From NCBI RefSeq assembly GCF_036884655.1, contig NC_088345.1, positions 23,283,001 to 23,347,000 of the forward strand: a stretch of DNA of 64,000 nt, written 5' to 3'. Below are positions 24,298 to 35,762 of the stretch, piece after piece. The stretch is from Musa acuminata AAA Group (taxonomy: Eukaryota > Streptophyta > Magnoliopsida > Zingiberales > Musaceae). The translations under genes and the position numbers were made by a program. The first letter of the stretch is position 1. Every line of letters starts with the position of its first letter. The notes under the pieces were generated by a model, which did not search any database, was not told where the DNA came from, and saw only the letters and a program-made list of their open reading frames with translations.

Positions 24298-24790
24298 CTT
24301 TGGAAGGTTGTTCTCATGTTTGTCATGTGTCAAACAAGTCACTTCATAGGTCATTAATGATCCCAACTTTTTAGAAGAGATCTTAAAATTTTATTAACAA
24401 GTTCAGGATTAGAAAAACTTTTATCAAATGCTTTCAAACCATTAACGACATCCGTAAAATGGGTATACATATTTCCAATAGTTAGGCTTGATTTCATTCA
24501 AAATAATTCAAAACTATGTATCAAAAGCTATGAATGCGTAAAATAAAGCATTCATAACTTTCATATTTGAATAAAATGATTTTTTCTCTAGATCATTCCA
24601 TTCATTTATTAGTCTATAGGAATTTTTAAAACCACATTCTACAATGTTCCATAAATCAAAGTATATAGAAATTAAAAAAATCCTCACATGTGTTTTCGAA
24701 TACGTATAGTCCGTCCTATCGAACATATGAGGACGAGTGATAGATTAACCCTCTAGATTGCCAACAAAAAGTCTCTCTTTAGTGTTAAAT
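24298..24790 (-). pseudogene. gag: Sirevirus gag fragment (E)
   Basis: An open piece (24514-24726) shows RTDYTYSKTHVRIFLISIYF and LWNIVECGF, the N-terminal Gag signature. Frames break on both sides and the remainder is removed at the family C junction. Non-functional. Confidence 0.75.
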
Positions 24791-24821
24791 TAATGGAGAG
24801 AAATTTGACTCCGATACCAAC

Positions 24822-26044
24822 TATTAGGACTATTTTGACACTGAGAGGGAGGGGGAGGGGGGGGGGAGTGAGTTAGTGCTTTCACAAAACTTCGATGATT
24901 TAGAAAATTTCGTTCGATGAAACTATATCATAAATACATTTAACTTAAATGCGTTCGTAAGTGTAGCAAGTAAGAGTAGTAGACAATTAAATCAACAAGT
25001 AATGATAATTAAAAGCAGAACATAAATTGCAAACCGAGTGTATAGTGGTTCGGTTGTCGTGACCTACGTCCACTCCCAATTTGTCTTTCGTCAAGGCTAC
25101 CTGTGTTCACTAATGATCTTTTTTCAATGGGCGAAGACCAACTACCCGATCTTCTTTCAAGTATGAAAAGAGAACAAAAAACTTAAAGAGGAGAGGAACA
25201 CTTAGCACTTTTCATAATTTTACAATTTAGAATCACAAAGCTTTTTGTTCTCTTTTCATGCCTCCTCAAGCAAAAAAGAGTGGGATATTTATTAGCCCCA
25301 AATGACTTCAAAAATAGAGTAAAGAAAGGTTTTATCATAGGTTTCCAAAGTATACTAGCGGTACCACCACTAGTACTAGGCAGTCCTACCATTTGCCAAA
25401 CTAACAACTAGCGATACTACTGTCTACTCTGGGCAGTACTATCGCTTGACACATGGGAGACTGTGTGTACTAGTGGTATCATTGTCAATCTAAGCGATAC
25501 TACCACCTGACACTGGCGTTACCACCGTTGGGTCTTCCAGAAAACATACACTTCATATATTCCAACTCAAAGGCAGTTCCACTGCCTGATCTAACTCTGG
25601 ATCACTGAATGGGCCTGTCAATGGGCTTAACTTAGCCCTAAATTAAACCCAATGGACTCCTAATTGAGTTAGTAGGATTATACTAAAACTAACTCAATTT
25701 AAGACCATAATTAAGATCTAAATAATTACAAGATAAAAAATCTAAGTTGTCTGGCATATCATTTGTTCATCCGAACTTCCGAAAAACTTCCAACGCGTCG
25801 TCCGAACCTTTAGCACATCGCCCAATCCATCGACATGTTGACTTCTACAATATTCGATCTTGGTACAATGTCCGATTCTTCCAGCCCGATACCCGATTTC
25901 TGAGTCCGACCCAACGTTTGATTCTTCTTGCTTTAATCGTTTTGTCTTTTCTGGTCGAAATTAGTCCTGTATCACTTTTCTCAAAGCACATATTAAATCA
26001 TAAACTCATCAATTAATTTTATCATCAAAATCTAAAATTTAATA
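24822..26044 (-). repeat. 5' LTR of E
   Basis: 1223 bp on the minus strand, from TATTAAATTTTAG (an altered TGTTGAATCTCG) to GTCCTAATA, followed by a PBS-like GTTGGTATCGGAGTC. Confidence 0.75.
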
Positions 26045-27260
26045 TTAATAACCAATTTATACGACATAAATTCGATCTATAGGTCCTTTTCGTAAGTTCC
26101 CCATCTACTTTAACTCACTCAAATAACATTAGGAATTATCGTCTTACAAATTTTAAACTCTGATGATATAGATTTAATTTATTTATTAAAAATTAAAGGT
26201 TCGAGATCTTATCTAACAAATTTATACGTAACAAATGCATTCGACTCCTCTTAAGAGTTATAAATCTGAATATAATGTCTATCGAGTATCTAAATTCATT
26301 TCAAATCTAAATTGACTATCTATTTTCTAAGTTTAGTTATCCAAAAAAACCCACTGCTATCATTAATAATTAACGAATTTATATTTGCAGACCCTAAACT
26401 CTTTCTTGGTTGAGATCAAAGTAACCCTTTGTGCTTGGCTAGTTGATTTGATGTTTGCGGAAGAACACATAAGCAGCAAGCTATTCCATGAGTGAAATCA
26501 AAAGGCATTCCAATGATGTGAAGCACCAAAAAAATATTCAGAAAACATAGTAAGCACACAAATTGATGAACATTAAACTGGATTAATGAAGCACTAAAAT
26601 ATCACTAGGTATACAGTGGATAATCTAATATAGGGACACAAACGGCCTCATCGCAGCCTACCATTGACCAAACAAATGGCCCACTTAGGTTGAATGGCAC
26701 TCCAAGCTATGTCCGATCCCATCAGTCATTATCTAATCTCATCAATTAGTAGCCACATTCATCAATCAGCACCGGCTCTAAATGTGGAAGCAAACTGGGA
26801 GAACTGGACAAATGACTCAGCATAGTGTGTTTGTTTAGATTATCTACCCTCTTCTCTACCTTTCATTTTATTTTTAGAAGATAGCGAAATTAAAAAGAAA
26901 AAAAGAGTTAGCAAGATTCAAAAGCATGGAGAGAGAGAAGGAAGTTGAAGAGGAGTATTTAAGCTAGGTCCAAAGGATGTGTCATTTTCTAACCCTCACA
27001 AGGCTCTTTAAATGTCAAACAAGGGATGTAAAGTTGTTGACATATGAAACAAATAATTGAGATGGAGAAAGGAACTCACTGATAATTATGTTATCTCTAT
27101 TGAGGAACACTGTTGTCCATATAAGGGGGTCTAAATAACAGTGTTTATATTTCTAGATAAATTAGAGTCTATTGTATATACTAAGAATATCTTGTATCTT
27201 GTACATACTTCAATATAATGAAAGATTTTATAAAAAACTATAAAATTATATTCATATAAC
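26045..27260. other. intergenic stretch without recognisable gene
   Basis: Moderately AT-rich, apparently single-copy within the window. I see no long ORF, LTR terminus or RNA gene. Confidence 0.5.
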
Positions 27261-27263
27261 AAC

Positions 27264-27269
27264 TTGGAG

Positions 27270-27303
<34 letters not shown>

Positions 27304-27309
27304 TGATGA

Positions 27310-27340
<31 letters not shown>

Positions 27341-27484
27341 TATATTCTGATGAAATTTTGATTCAACAATCGACCAACATCACTTTGTAAAAACCTGATG
27401 TTCAATATATATATATATATATATTCTGATGAAATTTTGATTCAACAATCGACCAACATCACTTTGTAAAAACCTGATGTTCAA
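27264..27484. repeat. TA microsatellites with a tandem ~77-bp duplication
   Basis: TA arrays at about 27270-27300, 27310-27345 and 27405-27422 are interleaved with two near-identical copies of a unit running from ATTCTGATGAAATTTTGATT to AACCTGATGTTCAA (27345-27404 and 27422-27483). Confidence 0.85.
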
Positions 27485-27951
27485 ACATGTGAATACGGAC
27501 TAACATGTAAGTGATTCAAATGTCCCACACCTCCGATGTTAACTCAAATATTCGTGGGGAAATTGTTAGACTCGGAACAACTTTTCCACCACAAATTATA
27601 GAATAAGCAAACTCAACCAATATTTGGTGCTCCCCGTCTACCCAAGAGGCGTATCGAAAACCCTCTCATTATGCTTACAGCAGAAAGAAGAGCAGAGAAC
27701 GAGATGATACAACCACATCCTCTCATAACAATCAACGGATGCCACAGCTTCCTTGGGAGACTGGGCATTTAGAGGGAGTGGCCCCCACGCTCCACCGCAC
27801 CCACGGACCATACCACTCCACTTATGAAAGCACGATACCATTTTTGTGTAATTAAAAGAATTAGTAATACACAATTTTTTTTATAAAAGTAGTAATGATA
27901 AAATATCCTACAGCTGAAGTATGAGTCTTTTGGACTGGAAAAGCGTGATAA

Positions 27952-27957
27952 TATAAG
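27952..27957 (+). promoter_or_regulatory. possible TATA element of the PB1 gene
   Basis: TATAAG lies about 100 bases before the ATG and is followed by a pyrimidine-rich leader. Plausible but unproven. Confidence 0.35.
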
Positions 27958-28053
27958 GTAATAGAAACCCCACCCTTTTACTCCTCCGAACGCCCCCCTC
28001 CCGACCTGCCCCACTCTCGGTCCACCTCCGTCTCCAGGTTGCTCCATCTGGCG

Positions 28054-30102
28054 ATGGAAACGGCGGTAGCCGCCGCCGTCAGCGGAGGAGGCCTGGGCTA
28101 CGCAGACTCCGTCGACTCCTCCCCCCGCTCCCGTGGTGGCGACTCGTGGGACGAGCCACCCTTCCCCTCCGCTGCCGCCGGCCGCCTCCGCCTGATGTGC
28201 AGCTACGGCGGCCGTATCGTCCCCCGGCCCACCGATAAGACCCTCTGCTACCTTGGTGGCGAGACCCGCATCGTGGTAGTCGACCGCCACTCGTCCCTCT
28301 CCGACCTCTCCGCCAAACTCTCCCGGACCCACCTCCGCGGTCGCCCCTTCTCCCTCAAGTACCAGCTCCCCAACGAGGACCTCGACTCCCTCATCTCCGT
28401 CGCCACTGACGAGGACCTTGAAAACATGATTGACGAGTACGACCGCATCCTTACTGCCGCCTCCACCGGTACCAGCGGCGGCTCCAACCGCTCCTCCCGT
28501 CTCCGCCTCTTCCTGTTCCCTTCTAAGCCCGAGTCGTCGCCTACGTCCTCGATCGGATCGCTTCTGGATGACTCTAAGTCGGAGACTTGGTTCGTGGACG
28601 CGCTCAATAGCACCATGGGCGGGATGGGAATTGACGACCTTCCCCGCGGCCTCTCCTCCGACTCCACCTCTGTCAACTGCCTCCTCGGTCTCGAGGACGA
28701 CTCTTCCATCCACTCCCGCGGCGTCGCTGCAGTCGCCGCCGCGCCAGGTATAGGCGGCGAAGGCACTCACTCGGAGCTGCCCGAGCAGCTTGTACTCCCG
28801 CGCCCGGATTCGTCCGGCAAGCTCGCCCGTCATGTCCAGGACGTCCACTCAGTCCCCGACTCGCCGATGCTCGACACTACTTCCTCCTTTGGATCTGCCT
28901 CCTCCGTCCCTTCTCTCTCCAATCTCCCGCCTATCCGCGTCCGCCCCGACCATCGCCCTTCCGATCCCCGGATCGCGGGCCTCGATGACCACTTCGCCCA
29001 CATGAACCTCTCCTCCGGCGGCGGACAGAGGCTGGGCGACGATTTTAAGGAGCCATCGTACGCTCCTCAGCTCCAACCCCCTCCGCCGATCCCCTTCTCC
29101 GCTTCTTCCGCTTCCAACTTGACCATCTCCCCTACCGAAAACCCTAGCAGAGCTTTCTCCTCCGATGACGATAAGTCCGACCAGGGCGGCATCCGAAAGC
29201 CGCAGCAGCCACCGAAACCAACCGGGATCGAAGCGCCCAACTCCGACTTAGGTTCAAGGTATTATCTATCCTATTCGTAGCCTCTCTGAATAAAACTTCC
29301 ATCTTTGAGGGTTTTAACGTAAAAAAAAAAAGATGCTATTTTCTCTTCGTCTAGAACGGCTTATGTGAGTGGCACTGAACCAAAACGAGAGCTCCCGGTC
29401 TCTTCCGATCCCAGCTATCGCATCCCGATTCCAGTCATCGATGCCGCGGGATACCAATTGCCTTCGATACAACCGGAGCAATTCCATGAGCAGCAGCTCC
29501 ATCCCCAGCTTCATCGTCATCAGCAGCATCAGTACATTCCTGCGAATCCTCATTACATCCACCACCCTGCCACTGGTGGTGTCATTCCTGTCCCGTCTTA
29601 CTTTCCAGTCGCCGCCCACGCTATACAGCAACCACCGCAAGCTCACCCGTACGATCCCCAGATGCCCGTGTACTACTATCCGGTTCGGCAGCCTCCATCA
29701 TACAACCTGGCGGCGGTGCAGCCCGGAATGGGGGATCCCAATTTGATATCTTCAGGCGGAAAGCCCGCTATGCCTGCGAATTCTGAATTGCCTGCAAACT
29801 TATATAGGACAGCCGCTCCATCCCCTGCTGCCACACTGCAATCGCAGGTGATCCACGTCGCGGCTGACCAAGCCCGCTCGTTTGCTGCAGGAATGGGATA
29901 TCATGTGGTGCCGCAGCAGCAGCAGCAACAGCATATTTCGCATTCCCCTGCAACGATGTCTAATTATGGCTACGAATTCGCTGCCGATCATACCCGCCCT
30001 CAGATGTACTACTCTAAGGCCACTCCGGTGCCCTTGAGCTCGGGGGTCGTCATCGCGGACGCGACCGCAACGGCTGATGCTAAGGCAACAAGAGCAACCT
30101 GA
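28054..30102 (+). CDS. PB1-domain protein (octicosapeptide/Phox/Bem1p family), two exons
   Basis: Exons 28054-29258 and 29355-30102 give 650 residues; an arginine codon is split by the intron. PB1 domains mediate protein-protein pairing. The domain spans about residues 44-131, with the basic start RLRLMCSYGGRI and the acidic OPCA-type motif around YQLPNEDLDSLI and DEDLENM. The rest is low complexity: Ser/Pro-rich to about 400, then Gln/His/Pro-rich with a glutamine run near 588-594. No kinase, DNA-binding or membrane segment is visible. This layout matches plant PB1 proteins of unknown specific function. I chose ATG 28054 because upstream in-frame codons lack an ATG and the Ala/Gly-rich N-terminus is typical. 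The first exon is GC-rich, as in many monocot genes. The frame is intact, so the gene is probably active. A long antisense frame here is a composition artefact. Confidence 0.88.
29259..29354 (+). other. intron of the PB1 gene
   Basis: A 96-base intron with GT (29259) and AG (29354) ends. Removal keeps the frame: the exons join through AG and A to give arginine. The interior has an A-run and a pyrimidine-rich acceptor. Confidence 0.85.
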
Positions 30103-31790
30103 TCCTGATCGAGCAACTCTGGTAAAGGAAATAAGTGATAGAGGAAGAGCTTCTGCTGGATGTGACGGAAACTGCAGTAAGCTGTTGTGTACGTAGTCTA
30201 TTTACTATTGAGTTATGTTAATTGATCTATGTTGGATGTGTCATTGTGTTCCTTCTGATGTCTGTTGTGATAGGAATAAGTGAGGTGATATTAGGAAGTG
30301 TCTCTGTTCTTGTGTGATCTGCGAGCCCCGAGTCGCCACGATCTTTGCACTTGGAGCAGATAAATGTCATGTTGGTCTCGAATTGTTATCTACTAATAAA
30401 TTATTCAGCAGTATGTGTGAGTGCAGCCTTGTGCTGATAAATGCTTAGTGCTCCTGTGTATGATTCGTGGCCTGCCTCATGTTTTTTGTGAGTTATTTGC
30501 TGACAGTTAAGAGTTACACAGTCAGATTGGTCCCAGGAAGACTTTCCCGGAATGTGAACTTTGGTTTATCACTGTCTGCATTGTGATTAAGCCCTAAATT
30601 GTGTTGCTTACCTCCAGATGAGATATCTGTGTCTACCTCCAGCTTTCATATCAAGTAGAAAAGACAGTGATGTAACCTTTTGTTGCCAGGTCATTCGGTT
30701 GCATTCAGCTGTGACATTCTTTGTTCTTTATAAGCCGGGGACTGGGACGAGGGTGTGACACTCTCCGGTAGCAGTACAATCGAACCTGGATTGCAGTGAC
30801 TGCTGCTCACAACTCTAGTGAGTTCTGCGGAGGGTTTGATGTTTATTTTACAGAACCAGAGAGAGCCAGGTGGCGTGCAGCACCAGTCGGTACTTGTGAG
30901 TTTCACGTGACAATGTTCTTTCTTTAGCAGAGTATTGGCAGGGATTCAGTAGCTTACACCACACACATCAGAGGCCTCAGACATGACGCACCGCCGCTCC
31001 TGCTATCTATGAAACATCTGATGTTGATTCGAACCCTCTTGTTGTTGTTACCTTAATATTTCCAATGATCAAATTCAGTAAGTAGTTGCAACTTTGCAAA
31101 GATCATTTCTTTTCTTACATAAGGTTGAGCTGGAGCTGAGTACTCCTTGTGGAATGTGGATCCCATTCAAAGGGACTGGAATTGCTTCTGGTCAAAGATG
31201 AAGGCTTTTTATCTCAGCATCAAACCGTGCTATTTCTTCTTGGATGGCGTGCTTGTCCTCTCTTCATCTTGCACAAGGAACCTTTTACAAGCTCCCTGGT
31301 CGAACCAACATGGCTTTGGACCACTTAATCCAATCCGTTTTCTGACCCCTCGTGTTCTCCACTTCGCCCTACTTATCATGTTATGGACTTGGAGGAAAGA
31401 GCAGTGAACTTGAACCAACATGGTAGGAGCAGTGAACTTGGAGGAAAGAGCATGAGCTCCAGCATCAGGCAACGCCATTTGCTTTCTGCTTGGATGATCC
31501 ACAAGTTTTGTGCTTTCCCTTTGATCAGATGTTAAGCGAGACCAGGTGGAAACGCCATTTACTTATCATGTGCCAATGGTTTAGGTTCATTAAATTAATA
31601 AATCAGTTCTTCCATTAGATCAGGTCACAATAATTTTACTCCTCAAATAAATTCAAATTACAGTTAATAAGACCCATTATTTTGATACTACTTTAGTCCA
31701 ACTATATTTGATTGGGATCAAATGTTGTTTAAAATTATACTCACTAGAATACTAGACTGGATGTAATTTAAGACCTAAAAAGTATTTTTT
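30103..31790. other. downstream region of the PB1 gene
   Basis: The 3' UTR probably occupies the first few hundred bases; an AATAAA-type signal lies near 30395. The remainder shows no recognisable gene. Short open frames at 30691-30906 and 31147-31502 have no motif I know. Confidence 0.5.
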
Positions 31791-32067
31791 TCATGAGATG
31801 TGACTCTAGGCACATCTCTTGTAGATATAATGACAGATGTTATATTTCGATAATGAAATGTTATATATAAGAGTATTTACAATCTGTGTTTAATATAAAT
31901 AATGGCATTTACATTATATTAATAATGGTAAATATAATAATGGTATATATCATAACTATTTTGCATTTCAAATATATAACTAAATAGTCTGATATAATAA
32001 CAAACTAAATAGTCTGGAAGTTCTATTTAGCATTTATATTTGTGTTTACTTACAAATATAAATACTA
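31791..32067. other. AT-rich scrambled junction, left of pararetrovirus
   Basis: Short motifs are shared with the right junction: ATTTCAAATATATAACTAAA plus TAGTCTGATATA at about 31968-31999 (right copy about 37893-37925), the inverse of GTGCCTAGAGTCA at about 31801, and TATATAAGAGTATTT at about 31863 (right copy near 38174). Confidence 0.7.
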
Positions 32068-34217
32068 GCACTTGCATTTCTTATTCCTTATCAAGTGTTT
32101 TCTTTTCTCAATTCTGGCGTGGGATGAGTGGGGGGTTTACCCTTGTAGGTTGTTGACCACCTTACCCCATACTTCCTCTCGGGCTTATTGTAGTATCCTA
32201 TGATAGGGATTTCACTGTAGAATGATAAATCCTTTAATGCTCTTTTGAATGCAGCATCCTTGCATTCCGCTTCCAGGTATTTGTAGGAGAAGAGTATCCT
32301 TGGGGTTACTCTTATAGTGTTTCCCCTGTATTTTGCTTCAAACGCCTCCTTGATTCTTTTTCCTAGCTCTCCAGGCATTTTGGACCATAGCTTTTCGGAG
32401 AGTTCTGGGCCTATGAACAGCCTTCCTGTCTTGGATACAAGCCTCATGTAATCGTTTAAGAATTGAATAATATACTTGAGGTTCGTGCAGGATAACCTTT
32501 CAAGGTCTCTGTAGGCTTCTTCTTGCGCCGTTGTTGAACCCTGGAATGGGTCTTCTAGTATGAAGATTGTCCTTAGCTGTGAGAGGATATTCTGCGTTCC
32601 TCCGGTTCCATTTGCGTTGGCCATCAGCAGTTGGTATTCTTCCGGATAGGCCATTCGCCACTGAATCCATGCTAATTTTTCTGCTTCCCCAAGCAGATTT
32701 TCAATGAACTCCATCTTTGCTAAGGGATCTGTAAATTCTTGTAATGAGACCAAATTCTTTGTTATTGATTCCCATCTCATGAAAACTTCATCAAACATCC
32801 CTAATTGGGATGGGATTATGAATATTGCTCCTTGCTGTTGAAAAGCTGAAGGGAGGTTCCAGGTTTCTGAAAAATCCTTTGCCTTAAACCTTGGTTGTCT
32901 TGAGTACCCTTCATATGCCGGCCTTTGGCTTGTGGATTCTATATTCACCGCCGGGGGGTAATTTGCTGGCCCCATAGTTGAATCCGTAGGTGGCCTGTAA
33001 TTTGACATAGTAGATGATGAATATACCTGTTGTGATAATTTTGCTAGTTGGGGGTATTCCATTACTAGTTCTTCTTCTAGTCCTACTGCAATCACTTCCT
33101 TTTGGGGCTTCTGGGGGTATGGCGTCTCCCCTTCCCCTTCTGAGATGTAGGTATCTTGAAAGTAGGAATTAAGGTTTTTGCGTAGTTCCTCCATCTCATT
33201 GTCGCTGTCGTTTGATAATTGAATGTTGACAGCTATTATGTGACTCATGATTTCTTCTTCATCGCTGAATGCTTCGTTGTCCGCGACATTATAGTTGATC
33301 CAGCTGGATGTTGATGCGGCTTTGTTGATCCAGCTGGAGATCCTTCCATCAATTAGGTTTCGAATTCTGAGTTCGGCAGGCTGCATTGGGATTGAGACCT
33401 AAGTCGGCCTAATCATCCAGTCCCTTCCTCTAATTTCTGTTGTGGAATACCTTCTACCAGGTAGAGCTCTTACGCCATGGCTTGTCAGGTAATCTACCAC
33501 CCCAGAAATTTCATAAGCAAAGGCGACATTCGGGGTATTTGAAAGTCGCCCCACCATTCCCCTAGTGATCAACAAATTTGCTTCTCCATTCTGCCATGTA
33601 TCATATCCACGGGTCAGTATGGAGATTTGTATATTGTGGTAAAAATCTCCCACCGTCATCATAGTATCTGGTATGACATAGACCAGTTGACTTCCTCTGG
33701 TCAGGTCTACTTCCATGGTTGCAATGATGGACCTGTCATCGGTCCACCTATTGTCTCGGAATACTAATAGTGCTAGTGTTCCTTCTTCCTGTCTGTGGAG
33801 CGTTTGGATTCTAGTTTGTAGGATCCCGAGATGAATATATCTCATTCCGCTTCTGACCAGTTGGTCAAAGCTTTGCTCCTGTATGAAGGCCCTGTGTTCC
33901 TGGTTACTGGTGACTAGCATGGCCTCTTCTGATCGATGCGTGTAAACCCTGTGATGTGCATCGTCTCTTCTTGAGTGATACAGTATTTCAGGTGGTGCTA
34001 TTGCCGCTCTTTCCCTCATGGATAGCTGTAGTTGTGCTTGAGGGTAAATTTGTTGTTCTAGAACTTGTATGCTTGGGTCTGGGCTCCTGAGAATGGATTG
34101 CCCAAGTCGCCGTCAGGCGTTAAATATTCTCCTCTGGTTTCTTCTATAGCTTCTGATCTGATCTTCTATAAGAGGAGTTGATGTGGATACTTCTTGGGTT
34201 TGCGTTCTAGAGGTCAT
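32068..34217 (-). pseudogene. ORF3 N-terminal part: movement and capsid regions, broken
   Basis: The start ATG is at 34217-34215, overlapping the ORF2 stop as ATGA, as is usual in badnaviruses. The movement-protein region occupies about 33399-34019 and includes GEANLLITRGMVGRLSNTPN-like sequence. The capsid region occupies about 32091-33386 and includes a WxxW-rich central block and the GYYNKPERKYG segment. Breaks are an in-frame TGA at 34115-34113, a TAG at 33401-33399 and a frame change near 32115-32130. The frame then reaches the first CxC of the zinc knuckle at 32076-32068 and ends at the junction. The product would have moved virus between cells and packaged DNA; none can be made intact here. 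Confidence 0.88.
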
Positions 34218-34600
34218 CTTTTTACTTCTTGAAGGATTTTTATAGGATCCTTGAAAAACAGAATTTTGCCTTTTGTTTCCTTAGGCCTTTCTGAGGGGCC
34301 TAGGTTAAAATTCGCTAATTTGGTGATCAGATCGTCAGGCACCACCTGAGATTATGTTGATCTTGTTTGTTGTAACTCCCGTATTGTTTGTAGTTCTGTT
34401 CGTATTCCCTTTATGTCTTCGGCTATTTATATCAGGAGTTGTATCTGTACGTTGTGCTGCTTGATTACAGCAACTTGATGGCTAAGAGTTCCCGGAAAGT
34501 CACTTGTTTTAAGGAATCCAAGTGATGGGGGGTCAATGGACTCAGTAGCCTTAAGAGCTTCTTTGTAGGATTCTATGTTCCTAAAGGATATGTGATTCAT
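34214..34600 (-). pseudogene. badnavirus ORF2, broken
   Basis: The ATG overlaps the ORF1 stop (ATGA at 34600-34597), and the predicted stop overlaps the ORF3 ATG in the same way. The span is 128 codons, normal for ORF2, which in badnaviruses encodes a small nucleic-acid-binding, virion-associated protein. Two in-frame TAA codons interrupt it in the middle (about 34430 and 34350). The preserved overlaps at both ends confirm the assignment despite weak sequence conservation. Confidence 0.78.
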
Positions 34601-35028
34601 CCAAAGATCTGTCTTTCTATTTTGGACAAGAGGATTTCGATTCTTTGGAGTTTTTGATTAAGGTCCTGCGACAACCTTAAAGCTTCCTCTTCAATAAGCT
34701 TGGGCTGTTTGGATATTTCTAGGACCAATTTTTGAACCTCAGATTGGGTGAGAGGCTTGTTCTCAGAAAATAAGGAGGATAATATTTTTACAGAAGATTC
34801 AAGTTTCTTATTTCTCTGTTCAAGGTTATGGTTTTCTTCAAGCAAGAGTTTAAAATTTTTCAGATTTACTCGACTTGATAAACAAGTTCTATCACAAATG
34901 ACAGAGATATTGTGGGCTAGTTCTTTCCTGGTGGGTTTTGTGGTTTCGGCTAGATTCAAATAGTCAAGATGAGAGGTGTGAGAATCTGTATACCACTTTT
35001 GAATAGCTTCTTCCCAAAGTTTAGACAT
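34597..35028 (-). CDS. badnavirus ORF1-like protein, intact frame
   Basis: 143 codons without interruption. The N-terminus MSKLWEEAIQKWY matches the tryptophan-containing start of badnavirus ORF1 (DUF1319-type) proteins. The C-terminal half is rich in Leu, Lys and Glu and looks like a coiled coil, about residues 60-140. ORF1 products are virion-associated with an unclear role. It begins about 230 bases after the primer site and overlaps ORF2 by ATGA. It is the only uninterrupted viral frame here. Whether it is transcribed cannot be told from sequence; chance preservation of a short frame is possible. Confidence 0.8.
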   Translation of the reverse strand: MSKLWEEAIQKWYTDSHTSHLDYLNLAETTKPTRKELAHNISVICDRTCLSSRVNLKNFKLLLEENHNLEQRNKKLESSVKILSSLFSENKPLTQSEVQKLVLEISKQPKLIEEEALRLSQDLNQKLQRIEILLSKIERQIFG

Positions 35029-35262
35029 ATGCTAAAACTGCATAGTTTTAAATCTTTTTACTCCCTTAACCTTGAAAGCTTGCGTCAAAGGTCTTCCTAC
35101 GGCACCCCTGGCCTTGTTGCCTTCCTCGGGCTCCTCATAGGTTTTGGACCGCAAGAGATGTTATTATCCAGCAATTTTAGCACTAATATCAAAACGGTTT
35201 AGTAGGAAACTATTTTTAAAATGGCATACAAGGAACTCTTTCTAGCAATGTAACATAAATAT

Positions 35263-35278
35263 CAAGGCTCTGATACCA
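35263..35278 (-). other. tRNA-Met primer binding site of the pararetrovirus
   Basis: TGGTATCAGAGCCTTG on the minus strand, the conserved badnavirus minus-strand priming site, conventionally position 1 of the genome map. Confidence 0.9.
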
Positions 35279-35428
35279 TTATATTTAACAAAAAGCGTGC
35301 TTCCAAACACAATTTCAGAGATATGTAATAAGAACTAGAAAGAAACTTACAGACTCTGATCTTGCACTTGGGACTCAAAGTAGAACTTCGGATCTCTTCC
35401 GTCTGTTCTGCAATGAGCTGGTCTAAGG

Positions 35429-35436
35429 CTTATATA
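35429..35436 (-). promoter_or_regulatory. TATA box of the viral intergenic promoter
   Basis: TATATAAG on the minus strand, about 150 bases upstream of the primer site and between the RNase H end and ORF1, the place of the badnavirus transcript promoter. Confidence 0.65.
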
Positions 35437-35762
35437 GAGAAACCGAAAGAGGATCGGGAGGTCATTGGCCCCCATCGATATCCTTTTCCTAGTTTTCTAT
35501 TTTGCCTCTACTTAAAACCAGGGGCGCAAAACTACAGGCACCGGCGGTTTTTATTAAAACCAGAGGCGCAAAAAGGCGCCGACACTAGGTTCCAATCTAT
35601 GCACAGCTCCCCGAGGCTCAGTGCAAAGAGAGGTACTCACCTTTTCTCAAAGGCAGAAACTATTTCTCCTTTGGGCGGAATCTTCGGTGAGTGCTAGCGC
35701 CCTTTCCAGCTGTTGTTGTTGTTGGAGGATAGTTGGCAGCCAGTCTCTGTACCATTTATCCC

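Larger units (their letters stand above)
24298..26044 (-). mobile_element. E: truncated Sirevirus, minus strand
   Basis: 5' LTR (24822-26044), PBS (about 24808-24821) and the start of gag, then cut by the family C fragment. The LTR carries divergent palindromes based on ACTAGCGGTACCACC (about 25355-25530), a TATA region near 25275 and the purine-rich C-tract hairpin equivalent near 24838-24870. Confidence 0.75.

Noticed and set aside
28248..28766. 172-codon second antisense frame in the PB1 exon
   Set aside because: Same composition effect; Arg/Ser-rich translation with no known motif.
27769..28848. 359-codon open frame antisense to the PB1 gene
   Set aside because: It mirrors the GC-rich third positions of the sense exon. 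The sense frame has a PB1 domain and intron; the antisense has no recognisable domain.
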